A DNA stretch of 39,940 nt from Acidobacteriaceae bacterium (GTDB taxonomy: Bacteria > Acidobacteriota > Terriglobia > Terriglobales > Acidobacteriaceae), in contig JASHOY010000261.1 in assembly GCA_030038435.1 (NCBI GenBank), forward strand, positions 1 through 39,940. Reading direction: 5' to 3'. The notes below the pieces were generated by a model. That model was not told the origin of the DNA. It did not search any database and saw only the letters and a program-made list of their open reading frames with translations. The position numbers and the translations under genes are program-made. Below, piece after piece: positions 15,501-27,060 of the stretch (its first letter is position 1; each line of letters begins with the position of its first letter).

Positions 15501-15932
15501 TCAATGCCGCTCCGCCGCCGACGCCATTTTCGCCTCGGCTTCGGCAATGACGCGCAGTGCCTCGTCGTAGGCCGTCTCGCTGTCTCCGGCCTCGCGCCAC
15601 ATTTGCAGGCCGCGGTCGAGCTGTTCTTCGGCGCGCGGCACGTCGATCTCTTCGGGCCTAAGCGCGTCATTGGCGAGAATCGTCACGCGGTCGGGCAGAA
15701 CCTCGGCGAATCCCCAGCTCACGTTATAGCGGGCGATGGCATCCAGGCCGTCCGGGCCGCCGTGAATGGTCACGTCGCCGGCGCCCAGCTCGGCCATCAG
15801 CGGCGCAGCGCCATAGAGCGTTTCCATGCAGCCGGAAAGCGTGGGCAAATCGACCGCGGTCGCGGGGTGGTCAAAGAGCGTCCGCTCGGGAGAGACGAGC
15901 CGCACGCGAAGTTGATTGCTATCTTCTGCCAT
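15501..15932 (-). CDS. atpC: F1 ATP synthase epsilon subunit
   Basis: A 143-residue central-stalk subunit. The N-terminal beta-sandwich is recognisable from LRVRLVSPERTLFDHPATAVDLPTLSGCMETLYGAAPLMAELGAGDV (residues ~8-54), which matches the epsilon pattern of a Val-rich strand followed by the G-x-h-G-h-L-x-x-H-x-P region, here altered to LSGCMETLYGAAPLM: the usual His is replaced by Tyr. The C-terminal helical part (RAEEQLDRGLQ...EALRVIAEAEAKMAS) is the inhibitory two-helix domain. Last gene of the atp operon, 29 bp after atpD. Confidence 0.93.
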   Translation of the reverse strand: MAEDSNQLRVRLVSPERTLFDHPATAVDLPTLSGCMETLYGAAPLMAELGAGDVTIHGGPDGLDAIARYNVSWGFAEVLPDRVTILANDALRPEEIDVPRAEEQLDRGLQMWREAGDSETAYDEALRVIAEAEAKMASAAERH

Positions 15933-15961
15933 GGGGCTCCTTTCAGTCGCCTCAACAGGAG

Positions 15962-17419
<1,458 letters not shown>

Positions 17420-17507
17420 CTAAATGCTCCTTAAAAGCGTTCGGAAAATTCTCCGATGATCCCGTGCCCTCTCAAATCGGTTCAATACCACATGGAGTAA
17501 GACAATT

Positions 17508-17551
17508 GACCCCGACCCCTGACCCCTGATCCCTGATCCCTGACCCCTGAA
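17508..17551 (-). repeat. Heptamer array directly after atpG
   Basis: About six 7-bp units. On the atpG coding strand they read as TCAGGGG/TCAGGGA repeats beginning at the base next to the atpG stop codon (17552-17554). 3'-end orientation. It occupies the first third of the atpG-atpD gap. Confidence 0.88.
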
Positions 17552-18622
<1,071 letters not shown>

Positions 18623-18630
18623 AGTACTTC

Positions 18631-18661
18631 CAGGGATCAGGAGTCAGGGGGCAGGGATCAG
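18631..18661 (-). repeat. Heptamer array just before the atpG start
   Basis: Four to five 7-bp units (plus-strand CAGGGAT, CAGGAGT, CAGGGGG, CAGGGAT). On the atpG coding strand they read CTGATCC/CTGACTCC, i.e. the reverse orientation to the arrays after stop codons. The last base overlaps the atpG ribosome-binding site. Confidence 0.88.
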
Positions 18662-18680
18662 AAAAACCGCGACCGCGACC

Positions 18681-18700
18681 GATCCTTAATCCTTGATCCT
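18681..18700 (-). repeat. Degenerate repeat at the end of the four-helix-bundle ORF
   Basis: Three units of the GGATCAA/GGATTAA type on the coding strand, a shorter relative of the heptamers. It overlaps the last six codons after the internal TAG and the TAA stop of the extended four-helix-bundle reading frame. Confidence 0.45.
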
Positions 18701-19042
18701 TTCCAAAATCCCATAAATCATCTTTCCCACTTCGTGCGATAGCCCCTAGGCCTCATTCACCAGATTCGGATCGCCAATCTCAAGCTTACGTGCAATTTCC
18801 AACTGGGTTTGCAATTCAAAGTTCGAACCTCGCGCAATTCCCAGGAACTGTCTATATTCCGGCGTGTTCAGTCTGCCGTGCCCTTCAGCGATGTTGCTCG
18901 GAATTGAAACCACAGCACGTTTCATTTGACTTGCAAGTCCGTAGCTCTCGTCCTTAGGAAATCCCTTCGTCAACCGATAAATCGTAACCGCCATCTGCAT
19001 TGATTTTTGCCAGACTTCCAAGTCCCGAAATGACCGTACCAT
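18686..19042 (-). pseudogene. Four-helix-bundle (S23/TIGR02436-type) gene with an in-frame TAG, inside the atp operon
   Basis: From ATG 19042 the frame encodes 98 residues ending at TAG (18746-18748): RSFRDLEVWQKSMQM, YRLTKGFPKDESYGLASQMKR, AVVSIPSNIAEGHGR and ARGSNFELQTQLEIARKL, the conserved core of the four-helix-bundle family first known from 23S rRNA intervening sequences and related to Avd of diversity-generating retroelements. Beyond the TAG the same frame continues GLSHEVGKMIYGILERIKD to TAA at 18686. That tail matches the family's last helix (EVG-K/R-M-hydrophobic-x-G-hydrophobic), and restores the usual ~118-residue length. So one nonsense codon interrupts an otherwise complete gene. 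Reading: recent pseudogene, a truncated protein, or amber read-through. It splits atpA from atpG and has heptamer arrays on both sides. Confidence 0.8.
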
Positions 19043-19050
19043 CGTTCTAG

Positions 19051-19102
19051 CCCCTGACCCCTGACCCCTGACCCCTGATCCCTGATCCCTGAACCCTGAC
19101 CC

Positions 19103-19105
<3 letters not shown>
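19051..19105 (-). repeat. Longest heptamer array, at the atpA 3' end
   Basis: Seven to eight 7-bp units. On the atpA coding strand they read GGGGTCA, GGGTTCA, GGGATCA and similar. The atpA stop codon TAG (19103-19105) is the first triplet of the array (TAGGGGTCAGGG), so the array provides translation termination. It ends 9 bp before the start of the four-helix-bundle ORF. 3'-end orientation relative to atpA. Confidence 0.92.
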
Positions 19106-20632
<1,527 letters not shown>

Positions 20633-20641
20633 CTGCTTACC

Positions 20642-20673
20642 TCAGGGATCAGGGATCAGGGGTCAGGGATCAG
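20642..20673 (-). repeat. Heptamer array just before the atpA start
   Basis: Four full units (plus-strand CAGGGAT, CAGGGAT, CAGGGGT, CAGGGAT) plus a partial CAG. On the atpA coding strand they read CTGATCC/CTGACCC. The array edge includes part of the atpA ribosome-binding site. It is complementary to the 3' array at 19051-19105. Confidence 0.92.
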
Positions 20674-20800
20674 TCCGGTGCTTGCGCACCCGCGTGATCA
20701 GCCTTCAACCTCGATCTTCCCCGCCTCCCGATCCCCTCTCCAATTTCGAACCTCTTCAATCTCAAAAAACAAACTCACCCGTATTGCACCGACATTTACC

Positions 20801-20826
20801 GGTCCCTGGTCACTGGTCGCTGACCA
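20801..20826 (-). repeat. Degenerate heptamer array covering the atpH stop
   Basis: Units of the CTGGTCA/CTGGTCG/CTGACCA type on the plus strand. The atpH stop codon (20810-20812) lies within it, and the final residues SDQ are encoded by it. 3'-end orientation. Confidence 0.7.
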
Positions 20827-21355
20827 ACAGCTCTTTCAATCGCTGCAGGCGGCCCCGCACCGACCCGTCATATATTGTCGATCCGATCCGGACCACCGTC
20901 CCGCCGAGGATGGATTTGTCCAGCTTGAAGACCGGCTCGATATGGCCGCCATCGGCCAGCTTCGCGATGCCCGCCAGCAGCATTTCACGTTCCGCCGCGC
21001 TCAGTTCGCGTGCGGTCACAATCTCCGCCGGCCGGATTCCCTGCCGTTCCTGCAACTGCCGGCGATAAGACTCGGCGACTTCCTTCACATGCCCGATGCG
21101 CCCGTGATCGCTGAGCACCGCGATCAAATTGCGCAGCTCTTTGCGCATGCCCAGTTTTGCATTCAGCGTGTCCAGAAACGCCACTTTCTGTTTCGCCGCA
21201 ATCGCCGGATTGGTGAAAAAAGAGCGCAGCTCGGCGCTGCCGTCCCATGTCGCCAGAAAATCCGAGAGCTGGCGGTCGATGGCAGCGGTATCCAGACGCG
21301 CGCTGGTCACTACATCCAGAAATGCCGTTGCGTAGCGTGCGGCGAAGGCGGCCAT
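20810..21355 (-). CDS. atpH: F1 ATP synthase delta subunit
   Basis: A 181-residue peripheral-stalk subunit joining F1 to the b/b' dimer. Delta features: N-terminal helical domain beginning AAFAARYATAFLDVV, FFTNPAIAAKQKVAFLD, a central NLIAVLSDHGRIGHV segment, and the C-terminal EIVTARELSAAEREMLLAGIAKL...VFKLDKSILGGTVVRIGSTIYDGSVRGRLQRLKELL (as a region; the GG-x-V-h-x-h-G pattern is diagnostic). Its ATG overlaps the atpF stop by one base (TGATG), with GGAGGA upstream, so translation is coupled. The C-terminal SDQ-stop is supplied by a heptamer array. Confidence 0.95.
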   Translation of the reverse strand: MAAFAARYATAFLDVVTSARLDTAAIDRQLSDFLATWDGSAELRSFFTNPAIAAKQKVAFLDTLNAKLGMRKELRNLIAVLSDHGRIGHVKEVAESYRRQLQERQGIRPAEIVTARELSAAEREMLLAGIAKLADGGHIEPVFKLDKSILGGTVVRIGSTIYDGSVRGRLQRLKELLVSDQ

Positions 21356-22110
21356 CAGTGTTGTCCTCCCGCGCTCCCATTCCGGTTTTCCGCGATGCTC
21401 CTCGCGAATTCCGATAGAAGCACGTGATCGGTCTGCGGCGACAGCACCAGTTGCTTTCGGGCGTGTTCTACGGCCAGTTCGGCCGCAAACCTGCGCAGTC
21501 CGCGCTGCGCCTGCACCGCAGCCAGAGCGATTTCCTGCTCGGCCGCGGCGACGATTCGCCCGCTTTCTTCCTCGATTGACCCTTTAATGCGCGCCTCGTC
21601 GTTCTTGAGCTCAGCCTCAACTTCGCTGCGGAACTTATCGATATCCTCGCCGAGCTTCGCCAGTTGCGCCTCAACCGAGTTCATCCGCGCAGTTGCCTCT
21701 TCGGTGAGTTTGCGTGCCGACTCGAGATTATGTTGCAGGGTATTGACGCGCTTGCGCATCACCTTGGGCATAAACCGCACCAGTGGAATGCCGATGGCCG
21801 CCAGGATGATGAGATAGTTGAGGTCGAGGAAAATACTGTCAGTCGTGCCAAGACTGAGGTGCAGAAACCGGGCCAAAGCTTTCACTGCCGGCGCATGCAG
21901 AAATCCATTGATCTGTTCTTCTTCGGCGTTGTTTCCCGCCCGCGCTCCGCCCGCTTCCGTGGTAGTTCCGTGAACCGCCGCGGAGCTGGCAGCCGCCCCT
22001 TGCGCCGCTGCGTGTGCGGTCGCGGCGGTCATTCCCGCAGCCAGCGCAGCCAGCAGAGCAAAACCTGAAATGCGGTTACGGATTCGGAATTCAGGGAAGC
22101 GAAATCTCAA
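21355..22110 (-). CDS. atpF: F0 ATP synthase b subunit with N-terminal secretory extension
   Basis: A 251-residue b subunit against ~156 in E. coli. The usual part is the membrane helix LNYLIILAAIGIPLVRFMP (~residues 98-116) followed by a long charged helical stalk (VNTLQHNLESARKLTEEATARMN onward) that dimerises with b'. In front are ~95 extra residues: a signal-peptide-like hydrophobic stretch (FALLAALAAGMTAATAHA), an Ala/Gly/Thr-rich low-complexity run, and a short helical segment. The extension would be periplasmic if the leader is cleaved. The gene overlaps the b' gene by 4 bp (ATGA) and atpH by 1 bp. Confidence 0.9.
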   Translation of the reverse strand: MRFRFPEFRIRNRISGFALLAALAAGMTAATAHAAAQGAAASSAAVHGTTTEAGGARAGNNAEEEQINGFLHAPAVKALARFLHLSLGTTDSIFLDLNYLIILAAIGIPLVRFMPKVMRKRVNTLQHNLESARKLTEEATARMNSVEAQLAKLGEDIDKFRSEVEAELKNDEARIKGSIEEESGRIVAAAEQEIALAAVQAQRGLRRFAAELAVEHARKQLVLSPQTDHVLLSEFARSIAENRNGSAGGQH

Positions 22111-22562
22111 CGGGAACCCCCGACGGCCACGGGCAGCACGGCTTGCACCACCTGGGCAGCCAATTGCGCGGCCGAAGCCTCGATGGTCTGCTGGGCGGCT
22201 GCGGCCTCATTCTCTATCTCCACTCTGGCCTGACGCACCCTGGCTCCGGCTGCCTTGCGCGCAGACTCGAGAGCTGCGTCGCGCTCGGCGTTCCACTGTT
22301 TTACACGCTGTTCTCTGGCTTTGTATACCTCGGCTCTGGCCTGGCGCAGCTTTTCGTTGTATTCGGCAGCCCGCGCCTCGGCCAGGGCAATCGCCTTATG
22401 GGCTGCTTCCATGGCGCCCTCGGTGCGCGCTCTCCGCTCCCGCAGCGTGGCCGACAGCGGGCCCTGCACCAGAAACTGGTAGGCGATTACCAGCACGATA
22501 AACAGCAGCGCGGTCGGGATTGCGCTTACCATAAGCGCTCCGAGTTGTTGCATTACTTCCAT
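22107..22562 (-). CDS. atpF': F0 ATP synthase b' subunit
   Basis: A 151-residue b/b'-type stalk subunit: one N-terminal membrane helix (AIPTALLFIVLVIAYQFLV, ~residues 14-32), then LSATLRERRARTEGAMEAAHKAIALAEARAAEYNEKL (region), a continuous charged helix to near the C-terminus. It is distinct from the longer b subunit next door, so the stalk is probably a b-b' heterodimer. First gene of the operon as seen here; 55-nt leader from the predicted promoter. Overlaps atpF by 4 bp. Confidence 0.9.
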   Translation of the reverse strand: MEVMQQLGALMVSAIPTALLFIVLVIAYQFLVQGPLSATLRERRARTEGAMEAAHKAIALAEARAAEYNEKLRQARAEVYKAREQRVKQWNAERDAALESARKAAGARVRQARVEIENEAAAAQQTIEASAAQLAAQVVQAVLPVAVGGSR

Positions 22563-22623
22563 GGCGCTCCCGGCTTACTCCGGAATAGAACTCAATTGAA
22601 CCGATTATCAGGCGGAACATCTT

Positions 22624-22652
22624 TTTGTATCAGGGCGAAACGCTCTAGTCAA
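22624..22652 (-). promoter_or_regulatory. Sigma-70-type promoter of the atp operon
   Basis: Minus strand: -35 TTGACT (22647-22652), 17-bp spacer, -10 TACAAA (22624-22629). Predicted transcription start ~22617, giving a ~55-nt leader before the b' ATG. It is the best-placed match between the esterase gene and the operon. Confidence 0.6.
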
Positions 22653-22784
22653 CGAGGGGGGGTCCGCCCGGGAAGGTCCTGTGACTGCGGTCACGAATCT
22701 ATAAAATTCTTCAAAAAAGAGCTTGCTTTCGCCGGTAACAAGCCTAAACTAAAGCTACCACCTAGACCCGGTCCAGGGTCCAGC

Positions 22785-22831
22785 GGGCATCCGGTTTTGG
22801 GAAATCCTTCCACTCCCAAAGCCGGCTGCCC
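22785..22831. other. Long imperfect hairpin (18-bp arms)
   Basis: Arm GGGCATCCGGTTTTGGGA (22785-22802) pairs with TCCCAAAGCCGGCTGCCC (22814-22831) with one mismatch and one G-T wobble, around an 11-nt loop. No T-run on the minus strand, the direction of both flanking genes. It may end or stabilise the esterase transcript, or be a dispersed palindromic repeat. Confidence 0.5.
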
Positions 22832-22932
22832 GCCTCTAATTTTCAGGGCATTTTTCCACATCGCACACGAACGTGGATGTTTTGGCATAATCCTGCGCAT
22901 GGGGCAGGCGGGGATCGAAGGCCCGGCTGTCC

Positions 22933-22975
22933 GATTCCGATCCCGGATCCTGACCCCGGTCACTGGCCGCTGACC
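22933..22975 (-). repeat. Degenerate heptamer array covering the esterase 3' end
   Basis: Plus-strand units GATTCCG, ATCCCGG, ATCCTGA, CCCCGGT, CACTGGC, CGCTGAC. The esterase stop codon (22960-22962) lies inside, and the last residues AVSGQ are array-encoded. 3'-end orientation (GGTCAG on the coding strand). Confidence 0.6.
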
Positions 22976-23910
22976 GCCTCCCGGTCCGCCGTGAGCAACC
23001 CTTTGGAGCGCAGCCAGGTGCTCAGCAGCCCCGGCCACTGGTCGAGGGAGAGATTGCCTCTGCCCAATCCGCTGCCGTGGGAGCCGCTGGCAAAGACGTG
23101 ATACTCGGTCTGAACCCCTGCATTTACAAGCGCCTGAAAGAATCCCAGGCTTTGCTGAATCGGCACCGTTTGGTCGTCGAACGTGTGATAGATGAATGTG
23201 GGCGGGGTGTCTTTGCTCACGTACAGGTCCGGATCGTACTCCCGGGTCAGTTTCGCGCATTGGTCTTCCAGGTGAAATTCCTTGCAGTAGTTCAGGTGTG
23301 AATAGTCCAGGGAAACCGCTCCGATCCAGGGGTAGCCAAGCACCAGGTAGTCCGGGCGGCTGGAAGCACGATCGATGGCGTCCTCTGCATTCGGGTTCCC
23401 GGGGACCGGCCTGGTTGCAGCCAGCGCCGCCAGGTGACCGCCGGCTGAAAAACCGATCAGCACAATCCGGTCGGGCGCGATGTGGTAGTCCGCAGCCCTC
23501 GCTCGAACCGTCTGGATCGCCCTTCGCGCGTCCAGTAGCGGCACCGGCAGCAGATAACCGTGCGAGGGCAGCCGGTAACTGAGAATGAATGCCTTAAAGC
23601 CTCGCGCCGTAAACCAGTCGGCAAACTGCCGGCCCTCCAGGTTGCCGGCTAGATGCGTGTAGCCGCCGCCGGGAAAAATAATTACCGCCGAGCCGTTCGC
23701 AGTTCCGGATTGCGGATCGAAGATGGTCAGTGCGGGAATGTCGTAGCACCCGTTTCCTTTGGCGTCGGGCGGGGTACGCGGCCATAGTTTCACGGTTTGA
23801 ATGCCCAGGAACGCGTTATCGGTGCCGGGTGTAGCGCAAGACGGCTCCTCGGCCGCGGCTATCGAGCCAGTGAGCAAAGCTGCAGTAAGAAGAGCCACAA
23901 TAAGTTTCAT
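22960..23910 (-). CDS. Secreted alpha/beta-hydrolase (esterase, BD-FAE/acetyl-xylan-esterase-like)
   Basis: A 316-residue hydrolase with a signal peptide (MKLIVALLTAALLTGSIAAA). Oxyanion-hole strand VIIFPGGGYTHLAG, nucleophile elbow IGFSAGGHLAAL, catalytic Asp in HTFDDQTVPIQQS and His in SGSHGSGLGRG. The fold is that of the feruloyl/acetyl-xylan esterase group that often accompanies plant-polysaccharide degradation. ATG 23910 has GAGG upstream, and a 6-bp hairpin (23917-23936) overlaps that leader. The C-terminal seven residues (REAVSGQ) come from a repeat array, not the fold. Confidence 0.88.
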   Translation of the reverse strand: MKLIVALLTAALLTGSIAAAEEPSCATPGTDNAFLGIQTVKLWPRTPPDAKGNGCYDIPALTIFDPQSGTANGSAVIIFPGGGYTHLAGNLEGRQFADWFTARGFKAFILSYRLPSHGYLLPVPLLDARRAIQTVRARAADYHIAPDRIVLIGFSAGGHLAALAATRPVPGNPNAEDAIDRASSRPDYLVLGYPWIGAVSLDYSHLNYCKEFHLEDQCAKLTREYDPDLYVSKDTPPTFIYHTFDDQTVPIQQSLGFFQALVNAGVQTEYHVFASGSHGSGLGRGNLSLDQWPGLLSTWLRSKGLLTADREAVSGQ

Positions 23911-24040
23911 AAGAGACCTCGCTAAGTTCCGCGAGGATTATACAGGGCGAAGAATGCCCGTCCGCGCCGTGGCCGGGATCGAAACGCCCACCCAAAGAAG
24001 CATCAAGGTGGGGATGTGCTGCATCGCGCCCTCTTCTTGA

Positions 24041-25417
24041 CTACGCAAGGTCAGGCGCAGCACTGTCAGGCCGGGAGCGCAAATAGACCCACAGATAAAA
24101 GCAGCCCATCGCCAGAAGCACAAACGGAGTGGGGCGAAGGGCAAAAATTGATGGCAATTTGCCGGGAAGCTTAGTGGCAATGGCGGCAATTCTCTCTGAG
24201 TTCACGGCCAGAAATGCCAGCGGGGTTGAGGCTGTGGCGAGTATCCCCGCCGCGGTGAGCCCGACGGCGAGCCAGCGTTTTGGGCCGCGCTCTCTCCATA
24301 ACTGTGCGCAGGCGGGAAGCGCCAACAGGAGCAGGACGGCATCGTTGATGCGGTGATACAGGGGCAATAGCGTCAGGATGGAAATGGCCGCCAGCGCGAG
24401 ACGGGTTCCTTGCGGGGATTGCCTTTTGCGGAGGGTTGCGAAAGCAAAAATCAGAATGGGAATGCCGCCGATCAGGTAGGCGAGCGGATTGTAGAAAGCG
24501 GCATCGTCCTTGAAGCCGCTGAGCGCGCCTTGCAGGTCGATGATGACCCCGGCGCTATGAGCGCCGATGCCGGAGGGCCCGGGATCGGAGGTGCCTCCGC
24601 GCACGGAAGCGACGGCAAGGTTGCTCCTGAGCTCCCGCGGCCAATGCGGCGAGAGGGGTTCTATCCAAAGCGCTGCGAGCAGAGCAAGGACGCAGGCTAT
24701 GGCCAGCGTCTGCAGCGCCCGTTTCCGCAAGACGCCGCCGGCCAGGAGGAAGTAGAGCCAGATTAAGCCTGTGTCATGGGGCTTGAGCACCAGGCTGAGG
24801 GCGAGCAGTGCCACACCGGCCCAGACGTAGCGCGGCTTGATAAAACACCAGACGGCGATCACGCAAAGGCTTATGGCAATTCCGGCCACGTTGCCGACTT
24901 TAAAGAGGAGATCGGATTCGGCCAGCATGAAACCGGCCAGCGCAGCCCAGAGCAGCGGCGCGGCGCCCGCTCCGAGGTCCCAGGTGAGGAAGGCGGCAAC
25001 GACGAGCAAGCCCGCGGTAAGAATCATCCACACGTTTTGCGCCAGCCACCACGGCAGCAGCGCGAAAGGGATGGTGAGGAGCAGCGCGGTTGGCAGGTTC
25101 ACCGTGCCGGTGACGACGATGCGGTCTACGCCCTGGTCGGACGCCTCGGGCGCAAAGTGTCCGCCATCTTTCTGAAATTCGCGCAGCATGAGGTTGGGGT
25201 TGTAAGGATCGGAGCGGTGCAATGCGCAGCGCGCACCGTAATAGATTTCTCCAAAATCAATGGTTTGAATCTGTCCGCCTGCGCTCCGGCGCGATGCACA
25301 GATAATCCAGCAGGGAATGCTCACACACACGAGAAGCAGCGCAATTTCTTTCCATCCGGCCTTGGGCATCCTTGAAGGTTCCGTGCCCTTGGCGGTGCGA
25401 TGCTCAGTGGTTGGCAT
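24041..25417 (-). CDS. Polytopic membrane protein, glycosyltransferase 87 (DUF2029)-like
   Basis: A 458-residue protein with about ten hydrophobic helices. The first periplasmic loop IDFGEIYYGARCALHRSDPYNPN carries the early acidic residue and the DPYN pattern common to GT87/DUF2029 and other GT-C enzymes, which transfer sugars from polyprenyl-phosphate donors outside the inner membrane. The acceptor is unknown. Further support is the HDTGLIWLYFLLAGGVLRKRAL-type loop and multiple Trp-rich helices. It shares a 243-bp divergent upstream region with lysA; a weak -24/-12 element lies at 25520-25534. Confidence 0.75.
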   Translation of the reverse strand: MPTTEHRTAKGTEPSRMPKAGWKEIALLLVCVSIPCWIICASRRSAGGQIQTIDFGEIYYGARCALHRSDPYNPNLMLREFQKDGGHFAPEASDQGVDRIVVTGTVNLPTALLLTIPFALLPWWLAQNVWMILTAGLLVVAAFLTWDLGAGAAPLLWAALAGFMLAESDLLFKVGNVAGIAISLCVIAVWCFIKPRYVWAGVALLALSLVLKPHDTGLIWLYFLLAGGVLRKRALQTLAIACVLALLAALWIEPLSPHWPRELRSNLAVASVRGGTSDPGPSGIGAHSAGVIIDLQGALSGFKDDAAFYNPLAYLIGGIPILIFAFATLRKRQSPQGTRLALAAISILTLLPLYHRINDAVLLLLALPACAQLWRERGPKRWLAVGLTAAGILATASTPLAFLAVNSERIAAIATKLPGKLPSIFALRPTPFVLLAMGCFYLWVYLRSRPDSAAPDLA

Positions 25418-25519
25418 AATTCGAGGAGATCCGTTGTAAAAGGATAGCTGTCGAGAGTCGGCCGCGGTCCCGCCATGTTCGCGCAGAGTTCATTATTTCC
25501 CATGGTTCCCGTGGTGCAA

Positions 25520-25536
25520 TGCAACAAACGAGCCAC
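25520..25536 (-). promoter_or_regulatory. Weak sigma-54 promoter-like element upstream of the GT87-like gene
   Basis: Minus strand TGGCTCGTTTGTTGCA keeps GG and GC 10 bp apart and the complete TTGCA -12 block, but mismatches YTGGCACGR at three positions. It would start transcription near 25509. Listed as a low-confidence candidate because two better elements exist in the window. Confidence 0.25.
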
Positions 25537-25660
25537 CAGGCAATGTCCCGGAAGGGTGGTTTCCGGTGATGGATTCACAATCGCTGAAGGCGCTCCGGTA
25601 CACGCGATGGGCCAAGGCTGTGCTGTAGGCTCAGAACAGGATTTGTCTTTCAGGAAAGCT

Positions 25661-26947
25661 ATGAGAAAAATATCTCCGGCACGCAACTCGCGGCCATTTG
25701 ACTATGCGCAGCCCGGCGACAGGCTGCACTGCGGGAAGGTTTCGATTGCGGCGCTGGCGCGGCGCCATGGGACGCCGCTATACGTGTATTCGGGCGACCA
25801 GATTGTGGAGCGGCTGGGGATGTTTGAGAATGCCTTCCGCGGACGGAACCACCTGGTTTGCTACGCGGTGAAGGCCAACTCTGCATTGGCGATTTTGAAG
25901 CTGCTGGCCGGGCGCGGCGCCGGCTTCGACATCGTGTCGGGCGGGGAACTGGAGCGCGTGCTCGCCAGTGCGCCGGAGGCAGTGGGGCGCGTCGTGTTCT
26001 CGGGCGTGGGCAAAACCGCGGCGGAGATCGACCGGGCCCTCGAAACCGGGATCCTCCAGTTCAACGTGGAAAGCGAAGCCGAGTTGGAACTGCTGGCGGC
26101 GCGGGCGCGCAGGATGAAGCGCAGGGCGCGTTTTGCGTTGCGTGTCAATCCGGATGTCTTTGCCGAGACGCATCCATATATTTCCACGGGATTGCGCGAG
26201 CACAAGTTCGGCATCGACATTCGCCGCGCGCCGGAGATTTACCGCAGAACCGCGCGCAGCAAATGGCTGGAAGCCCACGGAATCAGCTTGCACATCGGGT
26301 CTCAGATTCGCTCGGCCCAGCCATTTGGCGCAGCAGTGGAACGCGTGAGCCGGCTGGCGCGGCAACTTGCCGGCGAGGGAATCGCGCTGAAGACAATCGA
26401 TGCGGGCGGGGGGCTGGGGATCGATTATCACAGCCGGGCATTTGATGCCGCCGAGCATGTGCGGGAGTACGCGGCGGCGATTGAAAAAGCGCTGGGAGGG
26501 TTCGAGGGGCGGCTGCTGCTCGAGCCGGGACGCTTCCTGGTGGCGCAGGCGGGAGCGCTGGTGGCCGGCGTGCTCCATGTCAAGAGCAATGGGAAAAAGA
26601 CCTTCGTGGTTGTGGACGCAGCCATGAACGACCTGATTCGCCCGGCGCTTTACCAGGCGCATCACGAGATTGTTCCGGTGCGCCGGCGGTCAGGCCGGGC
26701 ACGGGCGGTGGATGTGGTGGGTCCGGTCTGCGAGACGGGAGATTTTTTTGCGCGCGACCGCAAGCTCGCTCCGCTGGAGCCGGGCGACCTGGTGGCGCTG
26801 CTGGATGCGGGAGCTTACGGCATGGCGCAGAGTTCCAACTACAACTCGCGGCCTCGCGCCGCCGAGGTGCTGGTGGAGAGCGGGAAGGCGCGGCTGATCC
26901 GGCGTCGGGAGACGATGGCGGATTTGCTGGCGGTGGAGTCTACATAA
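25661..26947 (+). CDS. lysA: Diaminopimelate decarboxylase
   Basis: A 428-residue PLP enzyme making L-lysine from meso-diaminopimelate. The PLP lysine is in CYAVKANSALAIL; further LysA marks are GAGFDIVSGGEL, RVNPDVFAETHPYISTGLREHKFGID, HIGSQI, IDAGGGLGIDY, LLEPGRFLV, VDAAMNDLIRPALYQAHHEI, VGPVCETGDFFARDR and GAYGMAQSSNYNSRPRAAEVLV. ATG 25661 is chosen because AGGAAAG precedes it and the family starts here; the frame is open to 25475, but that extra 62 residues has no family similarity. Confidence 0.95.
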   Translation: MRKISPARNSRPFDYAQPGDRLHCGKVSIAALARRHGTPLYVYSGDQIVERLGMFENAFRGRNHLVCYAVKANSALAILKLLAGRGAGFDIVSGGELERVLASAPEAVGRVVFSGVGKTAAEIDRALETGILQFNVESEAELELLAARARRMKRRARFALRVNPDVFAETHPYISTGLREHKFGIDIRRAPEIYRRTARSKWLEAHGISLHIGSQIRSAQPFGAAVERVSRLARQLAGEGIALKTIDAGGGLGIDYHSRAFDAAEHVREYAAAIEKALGGFEGRLLLEPGRFLVAQAGALVAGVLHVKSNGKKTFVVVDAAMNDLIRPALYQAHHEIVPVRRRSGRARAVDVVGPVCETGDFFARDRKLAPLEPGDLVALLDAGAYGMAQSSNYNSRPRAAEVLVESGKARLIRRRETMADLLAVEST

Positions 26948-27060
26948 GGCGCAGGGGTTTTCGCTGCGGGCAGCGCGCTCTTTTGGGTGCTTATCTTTAA
27001 CCTCAATCCGGGTGTGCATTGCCGGCCCTGCGCTGATATGTTTGTCGGCGGGGGGAATTC

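Larger units (their letters stand above)
22563..22959. other. 397-bp intergenic region upstream of the atp operon
   Basis: Contains the predicted atp promoter (22624-22652), a long imperfect hairpin (22785-22831) and the end of a heptamer array. No coding sequence is credible. In particular there is no trace of atpB, atpE or atpI, the genes that usually lead the operon. Confidence 0.6.
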
